64,000 bases of DNA. It comes from Rheinheimera lutimaris. GTDB taxonomy: Bacteria > Pseudomonadota > Gammaproteobacteria > Enterobacterales > Alteromonadaceae. This document shows positions 1-8,739 of this stretch, one piece after another (position 1 is the stretch's first letter; every line of letters begins with the position of its first letter). The stretch covers positions 28,711-92,710 of the forward strand of contig NZ_JABSOD010000014.1 in NCBI RefSeq assembly GCF_013283795.1, given 5' to 3'. The notes under the pieces are model-generated. The model was not told the origin of the DNA and did not search any database. It saw only the letters and a program-made list of their open reading frames with translations. Made by a program: the position numbers and the translations under genes.

Positions 1-517
1 CGAACAGCTGGGTATTAAACACGGCAGCATTACTACCATTCATGATTTAACCAATACCCAAAGTATTCTGGACACACCGCATAAAGACTTACGCCGCGCC
101 CGCGCCTGTGGCAGCAGCCTAATTCCTACCACCACCGGCTCAGCCACCGCCATTACGGAGATTTTCCCGGAGTTAAAAGGCCGCTTAAACGGCCATGCTG
201 TGCGGGTGCCGCTGGCCAATGCTTCGTTAACCGACTGCGTATTTGAAGTAGAACGCGCCACAACTGCTGAGGAGGTTAATGCCCTGCTAAAAGCCGCTTC
301 TGAAGGCGAGTTAAAAGATATTCTCGGCTATGAAACCCGGCCTCTGGTATCGGTCGATTACAAAACCGACCCGCGCTCAAGCATTATTGATGCCTTATCT
401 ACCATGGTGGTTAACGGCACCCAGCTGAAAATTTATGCCTGGTATGACAATGAATGGGGCTATGCCAACCGCACGGTGGAATTAGCCAAACTGGTTGGTC
501 TGCAGGATAAACACTAA
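1..517 (+). CDS. gap: Glyceraldehyde-3-phosphate dehydrogenase, C-terminal part (5' truncated by window)
   Basis: The frame is open from base 2 and encodes the catalytic/C-terminal half of a GAPDH. Visible hallmarks are the [15 protein letters not shown] stretch, the [17 protein letters not shown] segment and the C-terminal [13 protein letters not shown] signature. The N-terminal NAD-binding domain and the catalytic Cys lie upstream of the window. The enzyme oxidises glyceraldehyde-3-phosphate; in arsenic operons a dedicated GAPDH uses arsenate in place of phosphate to make 1-arseno-3-phosphoglycerate. The arsJ gene follows after only about 20 bases, so I infer that this is the ars-operon paralogue rather than the glycolytic copy. 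A central-metabolism GAPDH remains possible, but the neighbour argues against it. Confidence 0.93.
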   Translation, partial: EQLGIKHGSITTIHDLTNTQSILDTPHKDLRRARACGSSLIPTTTGSATAITEIFPELKGRLNGHAVRVPLANASLTDCVFEVERATTAEEVNALLKAASEGELKDILGYETRPLVSVDYKTDPRSSIIDALSTMVVNGTQLKIYAWYDNEWGYANRTVELAKLVGLQDKH

Positions 518-540
518 GCGATGCACTTCGGAACATGCCT

Positions 541-1743
541 ATGTTAAGCGCGCTAAGCCCACAACTGCGGCAGTATATGTTGGTAACGGCGAATTACTGG
601 GCTTTTACCTTAACTGATGGCGCACTGCGCATGCTGGTGGTGCTGCATTTTTATAGCCTGGGTTACAGCGGCCTGGCCATTGCTATGCTGTTTTTGTTTT
701 ATGAGATCTTCGGCGTGATTACCAACCTGGTGGGCGGCTGGCTGGGTGCCCGTATCGGCCTGAACAAAACCATGAATATCGGCCTGTTGCTGCAAATACT
801 GGCATTGGCCATGTTGCTGCTGCCGGCAGAGTATTTAATTGTGCCCTGGGTAATGGCGGCGCAGGCGCTATCTGGTATTGCTAAAGACCTCAACAAAATG
901 AGCGCCAAAAGCAGTATTAAAATGCTGGTGGCAGATGATGCGCAAAGCAGCTTATTTAAATGGGTTGCCATGCTTACCGGCTCGAAAAATGCACTGAAAG
1001 GCATTGGCTTTTTCCTCGGGGGTTTATTGCTTAGCCTGTACGGTTTTAGCATGGCTATATTGTTGCTGTTACTGATGTTAACAGCGGTATGGCTGTTTAG
1101 CCTGTGGCGTTTAAAGGCGGATTTAGGTAAGAGTAAAACCAAGCCAAAGTTTACTGAATTATTGTCAAAAAGCCGCGCCATTAACGCGCTATCGGCAGCA
1201 CGCATGCTGTTGTTTGGCGCCCGCGATGTCTGGTTTGTGATTGCGCTGCCACTAGCCCTGGCCAGCCAGTTTGGCTGGAGCCACTGGGCAGTGGGTAGCT
1301 TTTTGGCGCTGTGGGTTATTGGCTATGGCGCGGTACAAAGCGCAGCGCCCATGCTTACCGGCAAAACCCGCCTGCCTGATGGTCGCACGTTGACATTATG
1401 GGCACTGTTATTGTGTGCGATACCAGCCGCTATTGCGGTAGCACTGCAGCAACAGTGGCAGGCCGAAACCGCCCTACCCGGCGGCCTGCTGCTGTTTGGT
1501 GCCGTGTTTGCCATTAACTCCTCCTTACACAGCTATATGATTGTCAGTTACGCTAAAAGCGATGGTGTGTCGCTGGATGTCGGCTTTTATTATATGGCCA
1601 ATGCCATGGGCCGCTTAATTGGCACGGTGCTATCCGGCTGGGTATACCAACAGGCGGGATTAGCTGCCTGCTTATGGATCTCGAGTGCCATGCTGGTGGC
1701 CACAGTACTGGTGTCCACCTTGCTGCCTAAACACCAGGCATGA
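541..1743 (+). CDS. arsJ: ArsJ-type organoarsenical efflux MFS transporter
   Basis: This is an MFS-fold inner-membrane protein of about 400 residues with roughly 12 hydrophobic segments. The N-terminal LVTANYWAFTLTDGALRMLV and EIFGVITNLVGGWLGARIGL stretches are typical of ArsJ, the permease that exports 1-arseno-3-phosphoglycerate made by the partner GAPDH. Outside the cell that compound breaks down to arsenate, giving arsenate resistance. The gene lies directly behind the GAPDH gene in the same direction, the arrangement known for this pathway. Two ATGs compete (535 and 541); 541 sits at a better distance from the upstream GGA. The rest of the ars cluster (arsR, arsC) would be expected left of the window, which I cannot see. 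Confidence 0.88.
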   Translation: MLSALSPQLRQYMLVTANYWAFTLTDGALRMLVVLHFYSLGYSGLAIAMLFLFYEIFGVITNLVGGWLGARIGLNKTMNIGLLLQILALAMLLLPAEYLIVPWVMAAQALSGIAKDLNKMSAKSSIKMLVADDAQSSLFKWVAMLTGSKNALKGIGFFLGGLLLSLYGFSMAILLLLLMLTAVWLFSLWRLKADLGKSKTKPKFTELLSKSRAINALSAARMLLFGARDVWFVIALPLALASQFGWSHWAVGSFLALWVIGYGAVQSAAPMLTGKTRLPDGRTLTLWALLLCAIPAAIAVALQQQWQAETALPGGLLLFGAVFAINSSLHSYMIVSYAKSDGVSLDVGFYYMANAMGRLIGTVLSGWVYQQAGLAACLWISSAMLVATVLVSTLLPKHQA

Positions 1744-1801
1744 CTTTAGCCAACGCCTGCTCTACACTGCATTAAGCCACTGATACTGTTTGGAATACCT
1801 C

Positions 1802-2665
1802 ATGTTAAACCTGCGCCCGCGTCAATTGCTGCTGTTGTCGTTGCTGGCTGCCTTTATCACGATGGCACTGAAAACCCTGGCCTGGTATTTAACCGGCTCG
1901 GTCGGTTTTCTATCTGACGCCATAGAATCACTGGTTAATGTTGCCGGGGCCGGCTTTGCACTGGTAATGGTCAGTATTGCCCGCCGCCCCGCTGATAACA
2001 GTCACCCTTATGGCCACAGCAAGGCCGAGTATTTATCTGCGGCTTTTGAAGGCGGCATGATTTTTCTCGCCGCTATAGCCATTGTGATTACTGCAGCAGA
2101 GCGCCTGATTAACCCGCAAGCTATCGCCACTCTTGGCGTTGGCACCGCCCTGACAGTAGTGGCCAGCTTAATTAATCTGGGTATTGCGCTGTTGCTGCTG
2201 CATGGTGGCAAACAGCATAATTCACCGGCGCTGGAAGGCGACGGCAAACATCTGATGACCGATGTCTGGACCACAGCCGGCGTAGTTACAGGCGTAATGC
2301 TGGCGGTAGTCAGCGGCCTGCACTGGCTGGATCCGCTGGTAGCAATAGCCGTAGCGCTGCATATTTTGCACGAAGGCGGTGGTATTTTATACCGTGCGGT
2401 GAACGGTTTAATGGATAAAGCTCTGCCGGAGCCCCGTATCCGGCAGATTGAGCAAGCCCTGGCGCAGTTTGCCAGTGGTAAAGTGCAGTTTATCAACTTA
2501 CGTACCCGTGCAGCCGCCACCTTACAATTTGCCCAGGTAGATATGCAGGTGCCGCCGCACTGGACAGTGCAGCAAGCGCATCAATTAGCCGATGATGCCG
2601 AATTGGCAATACAGCAACTGGGGGTAGAGCTGGTGGTGCATATTGAGCCAAAAACCACTGATTAA
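1802..2665 (+). CDS. Cation diffusion facilitator family transporter
   Basis: This is a CDF-type divalent metal/proton antiporter of 288 residues. It has about six membrane segments followed by a cytoplasmic C-terminal domain. Family motifs are GSVGFLSDAIESLVN in the second segment, HPYGHSKAEYL after it, and DGKHLMTDVWTTAGV in the fifth; together they hold the Asp/His metal-site residues. The short C-terminal domain (about residues 200-285) fits the ZT-dimer domain. I chose the ATG at 1802; a TTG four codons upstream is the only earlier option and has no better ribosome site. The metal (Zn, Cd, Fe or Mn) cannot be read from the sequence. Its place 60 bases behind arsJ suggests a metal-resistance cluster, though co-transcription is not proven. 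Confidence 0.9.
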   Translation: MLNLRPRQLLLLSLLAAFITMALKTLAWYLTGSVGFLSDAIESLVNVAGAGFALVMVSIARRPADNSHPYGHSKAEYLSAAFEGGMIFLAAIAIVITAAERLINPQAIATLGVGTALTVVASLINLGIALLLLHGGKQHNSPALEGDGKHLMTDVWTTAGVVTGVMLAVVSGLHWLDPLVAIAVALHILHEGGGILYRAVNGLMDKALPEPRIRQIEQALAQFASGKVQFINLRTRAAATLQFAQVDMQVPPHWTVQQAHQLADDAELAIQQLGVELVVHIEPKTTD

Positions 2666-2733
2666 CTGGTGTTTTTGTTATTCAGCGCTACAGTTAATCA
2701 GACCCAGCTAAATTAATATGGCGCCAGCGCAGT

Positions 2734-4638
2734 ATGCCGGAACAGTTCTTTGCCACTAACAATACTGACGATTTCCGACAGCAAATCAGCCATTTCCGCA
2801 TCCGCCGTTTACTGCAAATTACCGGTTTTACCTTATTTGGCTTAATTCTCGCTATGGCAGTCGCCGGCGGCACCACTAAACTCCTGATCCTGGCCGGCTG
2901 CGTTTCGCTGTTGGTTGCCGGTAGTTTTGCGTTAAAACAACAAGCGCTGATTTCTGCTTATATTCTGCTTTGGTCAATGGCATTGATGCTGTCTGCACTG
3001 GCTTATGTCTCCGGCGGGCTGCGCGACCTGGCTTTGCTGGGTTTTCCGGGTTTGCTGGTGTACGCCGCCATTTTGGGCAGTGTCGGGCTGTTTTACTCAT
3101 TATTGAGCTTTGTGATGCTGTTTTGCACCTTGCTTACCGCACTGACTCTTAACGGCTACCTGCAACCACAGATCCCGGCGCTGGGCTGGCAACATCTGTT
3201 GTTTGTTGCCGTTATTATGGCGGTAACCGGCTTTAGCGTGTACTTAATGGTGCGTGATATGCGCCTGCTTATGCTGTCTTTGCAACGGGAAAATGAAAAA
3301 GTACGCCACAGCCGCAAGGAAATAGAGCGACTGGCGCATCATGACCCCTTAACCACCTTACCCAACCGTATTTCCGGCGAGCAGTTATATAATCAATTAC
3401 TGCAACATTGCCGGCAACATCAGCTGCAATTGGCGGTGTTATTTCTCGATCTGGATAACTTTAAGCCGGTAAATGATTCCTTAGGTCATTCAGCCGGCGA
3501 TATTCTGCTACGTCAGTTAGCGCAGCGGCTCCAACAGGTTTTAAGCAAAGAGCAAAAAGTTATCCGTTTCGGCGGCGATGAATTTCTGTTTCTGGTGCCT
3601 TCCGATGCCGACAAGCAGCAACTCAGCCAATTGGCGACGCAACTTATCGCGGAAGTCACCAAACCGTTTACGATTATGCAAACAGATGTCAGCGTATCCG
3701 GCTCTATCGGCATTGCCATCGCGCCGGGTGACGGCAACGAGTTTAATGTATTGTGCCGCAAAGCCGATTTAGCCATGTATAAAGCCAAAGAAGATGGCCG
3801 CAATACTTTTCGCTTTTACGACGACAAGCTGGATCAGGACAATGTCGACAAGTTTAATTTATTACAACGGCTGCGCCTGGCGATTAAAGAGCAAGGCTTT
3901 GAGCTGCATTACCAGCCGAAAATAAACTTACGCAGTGGCCATATTACCTCGGTAGAGGCACTGCTGCGCTGGCCGCAACAGGACGGCAGCATGATAAGCC
4001 CGGCAGAATTTATTCCGCTGGCCGAGCACAGCGGCCTGATCACTGAGCTGGGCAACTGGGTCATTAATGAGGCTTGCCGCGCCGGCGCGCGCTTAAGAGC
4101 ACAAGGTTTTACTAAGCTGCGCATGGCGGTAAACCTGTCGTACGTGCAATTTAAAAACACTAGGCTGGAGCAAGTGGTACAGCAAGCGCTGCGCGATGCC
4201 GCCCTGCCTGCCTCCGCGCTGGAGTTAGAGCTGACAGAGTCGTTATTGATCGGTGACACCGATGTTATTCAGCAACAGTTAAATGCCTTAAGCCAGCTGG
4301 GCGTCACCTTTGCTATTGATGATTTTGGTACCGGTTATTCCAACCTGAGTTATTTACGCAGTTTTAATGCCACCACTTTAAAAATAGACCGCTCTTTTAT
4401 TGCTTCATTGTGTGTATCAGAGCGTGACGAACCGCTGGTGCATGCCATTATTAATATGGCCGCCAGCTTAGGCCTGAAAACCGTCGCTGAAGGTATCGAA
4501 GATGCCGCCACCCTGCAGCGCTTAAAAGCACTGGGCTGCGATGAAGGTCAGGGGTTTTATTGGTCTGCTGCCATAGCTGAGACAGCATTGATAACACTGA
4601 TTAACCAACACAACAACACACCAAACAATAAAAACTAA
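2734..4638 (+). CDS. Membrane-bound GGDEF-EAL protein (c-di-GMP turnover)
   Basis: The N-terminal 170 or so residues hold five to six hydrophobic segments, probably a membrane sensor. A helical linker leads to a GGDEF domain (about 205-365) and an EAL domain (about 385-625). The GGDEF active-site motif is intact (RFGGDEFLFLV), as are the EAL signature (SVEALLRW) and the DDFGTGYSNLSYL loop, so both diguanylate cyclase and phosphodiesterase activity are possible. The inhibitory I-site RxxD expected just before GGDEF is replaced by SKEQ, so product inhibition through that site is unlikely. No clear ribosome site precedes the ATG. The next operon contains a degenerate GGDEF-like protein and a polysaccharide synthase, so a regulatory link is plausible but inferred. 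Confidence 0.93.
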   Translation: MPEQFFATNNTDDFRQQISHFRIRRLLQITGFTLFGLILAMAVAGGTTKLLILAGCVSLLVAGSFALKQQALISAYILLWSMALMLSALAYVSGGLRDLALLGFPGLLVYAAILGSVGLFYSLLSFVMLFCTLLTALTLNGYLQPQIPALGWQHLLFVAVIMAVTGFSVYLMVRDMRLLMLSLQRENEKVRHSRKEIERLAHHDPLTTLPNRISGEQLYNQLLQHCRQHQLQLAVLFLDLDNFKPVNDSLGHSAGDILLRQLAQRLQQVLSKEQKVIRFGGDEFLFLVPSDADKQQLSQLATQLIAEVTKPFTIMQTDVSVSGSIGIAIAPGDGNEFNVLCRKADLAMYKAKEDGRNTFRFYDDKLDQDNVDKFNLLQRLRLAIKEQGFELHYQPKINLRSGHITSVEALLRWPQQDGSMISPAEFIPLAEHSGLITELGNWVINEACRAGARLRAQGFTKLRMAVNLSYVQFKNTRLEQVVQQALRDAALPASALELELTESLLIGDTDVIQQQLNALSQLGVTFAIDDFGTGYSNLSYLRSFNATTLKIDRSFIASLCVSERDEPLVHAIINMAASLGLKTVAEGIEDAATLQRLKALGCDEGQGFYWSAAIAETALITLINQHNNTPNNKN

Positions 4639-4777
4639 AATCACAAATAAAAAACAATAAATAAACATAGAAACAAAATAAATAAATACGCTTTTTTGTT
4701 TATAAATCATTTTAAAAATATATCAGTATTTTCTTGTTAAACCGGCTGAATAACTTAAAAAATAATCAAATTGTGTA

Positions 4778-4783
4778 TATAAT
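4778..4783 (+). promoter_or_regulatory. Possible -10 box upstream of the TackOD1 operon
   Basis: The 314-base AT-rich gap between the GGDEF-EAL gene and the TackOD1 gene contains a perfect TATAAT. The best hexamer 17 bases upstream is only TTAAAA, so the -35 is weak. No ORF or RNA gene was recognised elsewhere in this gap apart from the inverted repeat listed separately. Confidence 0.3.
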
Positions 4784-4862
4784 CGCCGCCCTGATGCAAG
4801 GTGTTTCCCTAAATTAGAAATTATTTATTCTAAGTGACGCTTAGCATTCACGTAGTAAACAT

Positions 4863-4892
4863 CCAAACAATTAATACACCTTAATTGTTTGG
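4863..4892 (+). repeat. Perfect 12-bp inverted repeat in the leader of the TackOD1 operon
   Basis: CCAAACAATTAA and its exact complement are separated by six bases, about 60 bases before the start codon at 4953. No T-run follows on the plus strand, so it does not look like a simple terminator. An operator for a dimeric regulator, or an mRNA hairpin in the leader, are the likely readings. Confidence 0.5.
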
Positions 4893-4952
4893 CCGGCATT
4901 GACGCCAGCCAAAGTATTCACCAGGGACAGTTGCAGTAGATCAGGTTGTATC

Positions 4953-6341
4953 ATGTCAGACGTTAGCGCTAAACACAGCACGGTAACACTCCCCCACCCT
5001 TATTTCGTTTGGCTGGGCCAACATAGCGCTGAACCCTGGCATCCCTGGTTTGACAATTTTCACTCGGCAGAGGAAGTGATAGCGGCAGCGAAAGCACCGC
5101 AAATGATTGTTATTGCCGCACAAGCTGAAGAGCAGGATGCGCTGTTACTCAGTTTACGTCGCGCCGACTTAACCTCGCATTGCCTGATCCTGACACGACA
5201 CGAAAGTGTCTTGTCACCGTTTTTAGCCAACGGTCTGTGGCAAAGCCAATACAAAGAGCAGTATCAAGCCTACCAGTTGCGTAAGCAACAGCTTAAGCTG
5301 GCCTATCAGGACGATACCGCCCATAAACTGCTGGCTTATCTGTGGCTGCACGATGAAGTGTTACAACCCCATGCGGTGCCGGCTAAACCCTGGCTGTACC
5401 AATATCCGCTGTTAAAAGCCTGGGGGATAAAGCCGGAAGACAGTTTCAGCTGGCTCAGCGGCTTAAAACAGCAAAGCTGGTTAGACGCCGGTAAGCTGGA
5501 AAACCGCGTGCGCTTTTGCCCTTGTTGTCACTCCGGCCACTTAAATTATATTGATGTGTGCCCGCAGTGCCACAGCATAGATACCGAAGCGCAAAGCAGT
5601 TTGCATTGTTTCAGCTGCGGCCATGTCGGCGCCCAGGCGTCGTTTCGCAAGCTGTCGACGCTGAGCTGCCCGAACTGCCTGCAGCAGTTACGTCATATTG
5701 GTGTCGATTACGACCGGCCGATTGAAAATCAGCACTGCAACAGTTGCGATACCTTGTTTACCGATGCATTAGTACAGGCCGAATGTTTGCATTGCCACAG
5801 CAACAGCAACCTGAATGATTTGCAGGTACGTAATGTTTACAGCTATAAGCTGGCGGCAAACGGTCGCAGCCTGCTGCGTCAGGGCAGAAACCACAGCGTG
5901 TTTAGCCTGACGCCCGGTGAGCAAATGCCGATGGCACAATTCTATTGGCTGATAGATTGGCAAAACAAACTGGCCAGGCGGCATAAACAAACCCATTGCA
6001 TTCTGTCGGTGCAATTATTAAATCTCGAGCGCTTTCTTGCTGCAGCCGGCGAAGCCAAAGGCTTTGCACAATTGGATGCCCTGCAAGACAGGTTACGCAA
6101 TATGATCCGGATCACCGATGCCTGCAGCAACTACAGCCGCGATGGCTTACTGATGTTGCTGCCGCTCACCGGATTGGCACAGATAAAACATGTTTACTCT
6201 AAGCTTTTGGATATTCAGCAAAAACAAGAAACTCCGGCACTTGAGCTCAGTGTAAAGGCCATAACACTGCCGGCAGATACCGGCGACAATATTGCCGACT
6301 GGCTAACAGACGAGCTGGTTAAAGCCACGCCATTGCTATGA
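4953..6341 (+). CDS. TackOD1-domain zinc-ribbon protein with degenerate GGDEF-like C-terminus
   Basis: The protein has 462 residues from the ATG at 4953 (a TTG at 4899 is in frame but less likely). The centre (about residues 185-285) carries six CxxC-type pairs: C189/C192, C203/C206, C219/C222, C239/C242, C262/C265 and C278/C281. Between them runs the LNYIDVCPQC...CFSCGHVG...LRHIGVDYDRP pattern that I associate with the TackOD1 family. Residues about 340-450 look like a GGDEF fold whose signature is lost (YSRDGLLMLLP where RxGGDEFLLLLP is expected), so catalysis is not expected. The N-terminal 180 residues may be a receiver-like or novel domain. The gene overlaps the next by four bases, so it likely controls or assists the glycosyltransferase. 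Exact function is unknown. Confidence 0.75.
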   Translation: MSDVSAKHSTVTLPHPYFVWLGQHSAEPWHPWFDNFHSAEEVIAAAKAPQMIVIAAQAEEQDALLLSLRRADLTSHCLILTRHESVLSPFLANGLWQSQYKEQYQAYQLRKQQLKLAYQDDTAHKLLAYLWLHDEVLQPHAVPAKPWLYQYPLLKAWGIKPEDSFSWLSGLKQQSWLDAGKLENRVRFCPCCHSGHLNYIDVCPQCHSIDTEAQSSLHCFSCGHVGAQASFRKLSTLSCPNCLQQLRHIGVDYDRPIENQHCNSCDTLFTDALVQAECLHCHSNSNLNDLQVRNVYSYKLAANGRSLLRQGRNHSVFSLTPGEQMPMAQFYWLIDWQNKLARRHKQTHCILSVQLLNLERFLAAAGEAKGFAQLDALQDRLRNMIRITDACSNYSRDGLLMLLPLTGLAQIKHVYSKLLDIQQKQETPALELSVKAITLPADTGDNIADWLTDELVKATPLL

Positions 6342-7666
6342 GTGATTTGAATACCCTGGCCTATATCCTGCTGGGTATGTGGCATACGCTGGCAACACAC
6401 TTATCCCTGTTGGTTTGGCTGCTGCCTTTGGTGCTGCTGTACGAGCTGCCGCTGATGCTGCTGGTGGTAAGCGGCATAGTGCGGTTTTATCATCAGCGCT
6501 ATATGACGGTACCAAAGCAGTCACTATACCGGCCTAAAGTCAGCTGTATCATTACCTGCTATGCTGAGGGTGAAGCAGTAAAAGCCACCATAGATTCGTT
6601 AGCCGAACAAAGCTACGACGGCGAGATAGAGATCATTGCCGTAGTGGACGGCGCCGTACAAAACGCCCTGACCTACAGCGTAGCCAAAGCGGCGGCAGCC
6701 GCCTGTAAGCTGCCGAACCGGCGCGTTATTGTACTGCCGAAGTGGCAGCGCGGTGGCCGGGTGTCCACCCTCAATGCCGGGCTAAGTATTGCCAGTGGCG
6801 AAATTGTAATGAACGCCGATGCCGACACCTCCTTTGATAACACTATGATAAGCGAAGTGGTGCCCTACTTTGCCGACCCCAATGTACCGGCTTTAGGTGG
6901 CGCTTTACGGGTGCGCAATGTACAGGACAGCCTGTTAACCCGGATGCAGGCCATTGAATATTTAATCTCTATGCAGGGCGGTAAAACCGGCCTGAGCCAA
7001 TGGAACCTGCTGAACAATATCTCCGGCGCCTTTGGTGCTTTTCGCCGTAGTTTCCTGCAGCAAATCGGCGGCTGGGATACCCATACCGCCGAAGATCTCG
7101 ATTTAACCGTACGCATCAAGCAGTACTTTGGCCGCCACCCCAATATGCGCATTCCGTTTGCCACTCTGGCCATTGGTCATACCGACGCTCCGGCCGATTT
7201 AAAAACCCTGGTATTGCAGCGGCTGCGCTGGGACGGTGACTTACTCTTCCTGTACCTACGTAAACACTGGCCGGCCTTTACGCCGCGCCTGCTCGGTAGT
7301 GGCACCTTTCTTTTTACTCTGCTGTACGGCGTGGTACAAAATGTGTTAATGCCCTTTGTTATCGTGGCTTACAGCATAGGGCTGGCAATCAGTTATCCGT
7401 GGCAAATTTACGCCAGCATCGGCATCGGTGTGTATTTGCTGTATCTGGCGATACTGAGCTTTTTCTATCTGCTGGTGCTTATTGCTATTTCCGAACGGCT
7501 AAAGCAAGACCTGCGCCTGCTGCCCTGGCTACCGTTATACCCCTTTTACGCCTTCTTTATGCGGCTGGTATGCTTATTTGCCCTGCTCAATGAAGTGGTA
7601 CGCCGCTCACATGAAGAAAGCTCAATGGCGCCTTGGTGGGTGCTGAAACGTGGAAGAAAGTTTTAA
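6338..7666 (+). CDS. Membrane-embedded processive family 2 glycosyltransferase
   Basis: This inner-membrane polysaccharide synthase of 442 residues resembles the PgaC/BcsA/hyaluronan synthase group. Hydrophobic segments lie at about 22-50, 320-345 and 350-430, around a cytoplasmic GT-A domain. The catalytic elements of processive GT2 enzymes are all present: D104 in AVVDG, the DAD motif at 161-163, TAED at 250-253 and QRLRW at 294-298. The substrate sugar cannot be read from sequence. It overlaps the TackOD1 gene by ATGA and the HlyD-like gene by TAATG, so the three are translationally coupled. I infer synthesis and export of an exopolysaccharide. No cellulose or PNAG accessory genes are present to name the product. 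Confidence 0.88.
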   Translation: MSDLNTLAYILLGMWHTLATHLSLLVWLLPLVLLYELPLMLLVVSGIVRFYHQRYMTVPKQSLYRPKVSCIITCYAEGEAVKATIDSLAEQSYDGEIEIIAVVDGAVQNALTYSVAKAAAAACKLPNRRVIVLPKWQRGGRVSTLNAGLSIASGEIVMNADADTSFDNTMISEVVPYFADPNVPALGGALRVRNVQDSLLTRMQAIEYLISMQGGKTGLSQWNLLNNISGAFGAFRRSFLQQIGGWDTHTAEDLDLTVRIKQYFGRHPNMRIPFATLAIGHTDAPADLKTLVLQRLRWDGDLLFLYLRKHWPAFTPRLLGSGTFLFTLLYGVVQNVLMPFVIVAYSIGLAISYPWQIYASIGIGVYLLYLAILSFFYLLVLIAISERLKQDLRLLPWLPLYPFYAFFMRLVCLFALLNEVVRRSHEESSMAPWWVLKRGRKF

Positions 7667-8718
7667 TGAAAATCAGTTATTCATCCAGCGCTAAAACCAC
7701 GAAACCTGCGGTAGAGCAAGGCCTGAAAGTAGACTACGCTGCAGCGAAGCGCGGTGCTTATAAAGCCCGTTGGTATATGCTGCTGGCGGTGATTATCCTG
7801 CCAATGCTGTTTATCCTTTGGTTACTGCTGCGACCACAGTTGTTGGTATTGGCACCCGGCATAGTCACTACTGACCCGCTGGAATTACGCGCGCCTGTCA
7901 CAGCAAGGTTGTTAAATATCGCCGTAACCGAAGGCCAGCAGCTGCAACCCGGTAGCTTGCTGCTGCAATTGCACAACCCGCAGCTGGATGCACAAATAGC
8001 GGAACTGCAAAACCAACTGGCGCAGTTAGCCCAACCGGTAAATACCGCTAACGCTGCAATATTGCAACAACGCGAAGCCGGTATCCGAATTGCGGAACAA
8101 GCCGTAGTGCAGCAAAGCGAATATATGGACAGCTACCGGAACTTTAAGCGCTCCGGCTTGGTTTTAACGCATGAAATGGCTGCAGTACAACAAACCCTGA
8201 CCAACGCAAAACTGGCGTTAGAACAAGCGAAAACTGATGTAATACAGCTGCGCCAACAGCAAGAAGTGGAGCAACTGGCCGGCAGTGTGGCGCAGGCAAG
8301 GCGTCAACTTAAGCAAGCGCTGGCACAGCTGCAGGCACAACAGGAACAGCTGCAAATCCGTGCAGTGGCTTCCGGCCATGTAATCGATATTCAGGTAAAA
8401 CGCGGTGAATTTGTGCAGCAAAACCAGCCGCTGCTGTTGCTGTCTAACCGGCCACAGCCGGTGATCTTTGCTTATCTGGCGCCGAAATATTTGGATTACG
8501 CCAAACCAGGCGCTAAAGCCAGTGTTACCTTACCGAACGGCGATAAAGTGCGGGCTGAAGTCACAGAACCCGCTCAGCTGCTCGAGCGCTTACCCGCCAA
8601 ACTGGCCGGCCCGTTCGACGGCGAGCAGGCAGTACTGAAATTAACCTTAACGCCACAGCAGCCGGTGACCGGAGTAGAGGGTGTACCGGTCGAGGTCAGC
8701 TTTGATTATTTGTGGTAA
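7666..8718 (+). CDS. HlyD-family periplasmic adaptor protein
   Basis: The protein has 350 residues with one membrane segment near residues 37-57 and the rest in the periplasm. A split biotinyl-lipoyl-like domain (VTARLLNIAVTEGQQLQPG and the returning IRAVASGHVIDIQVKRGEFV) flanks a long Gln/Ala-rich coiled coil (about 110-230). A beta-barrel domain follows. The ATG at 7666 shares a base with the stop codon of the glycosyltransferase, which fixes the start better than the GTG 33 bases upstream. Membrane-fusion proteins bridge an inner-membrane machine to an outer-membrane channel or act as co-polymerases. Alginate synthase Alg44 is an example next to a GT2. I infer that role here; no outer-membrane export factor lies adjacent. 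Confidence 0.85.
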   Translation: MKISYSSSAKTTKPAVEQGLKVDYAAAKRGAYKARWYMLLAVIILPMLFILWLLLRPQLLVLAPGIVTTDPLELRAPVTARLLNIAVTEGQQLQPGSLLLQLHNPQLDAQIAELQNQLAQLAQPVNTANAAILQQREAGIRIAEQAVVQQSEYMDSYRNFKRSGLVLTHEMAAVQQTLTNAKLALEQAKTDVIQLRQQQEVEQLAGSVAQARRQLKQALAQLQAQQEQLQIRAVASGHVIDIQVKRGEFVQQNQPLLLLSNRPQPVIFAYLAPKYLDYAKPGAKASVTLPNGDKVRAEVTEPAQLLERLPAKLAGPFDGEQAVLKLTLTPQQPVTGVEGVPVEVSFDYLW

Positions 8719-8739
8719 ACGGCACTACATTACTACAGC

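Noticed and set aside
699..1205. 168-codon open frame antisense to arsJ
   Set aside because: Mirror of conserved arsJ codons, no start signal.
2008..2520. 170-codon open frame antisense to the CDF transporter
   Set aside because: Shadow of a clear membrane protein gene; translation shows no family features.
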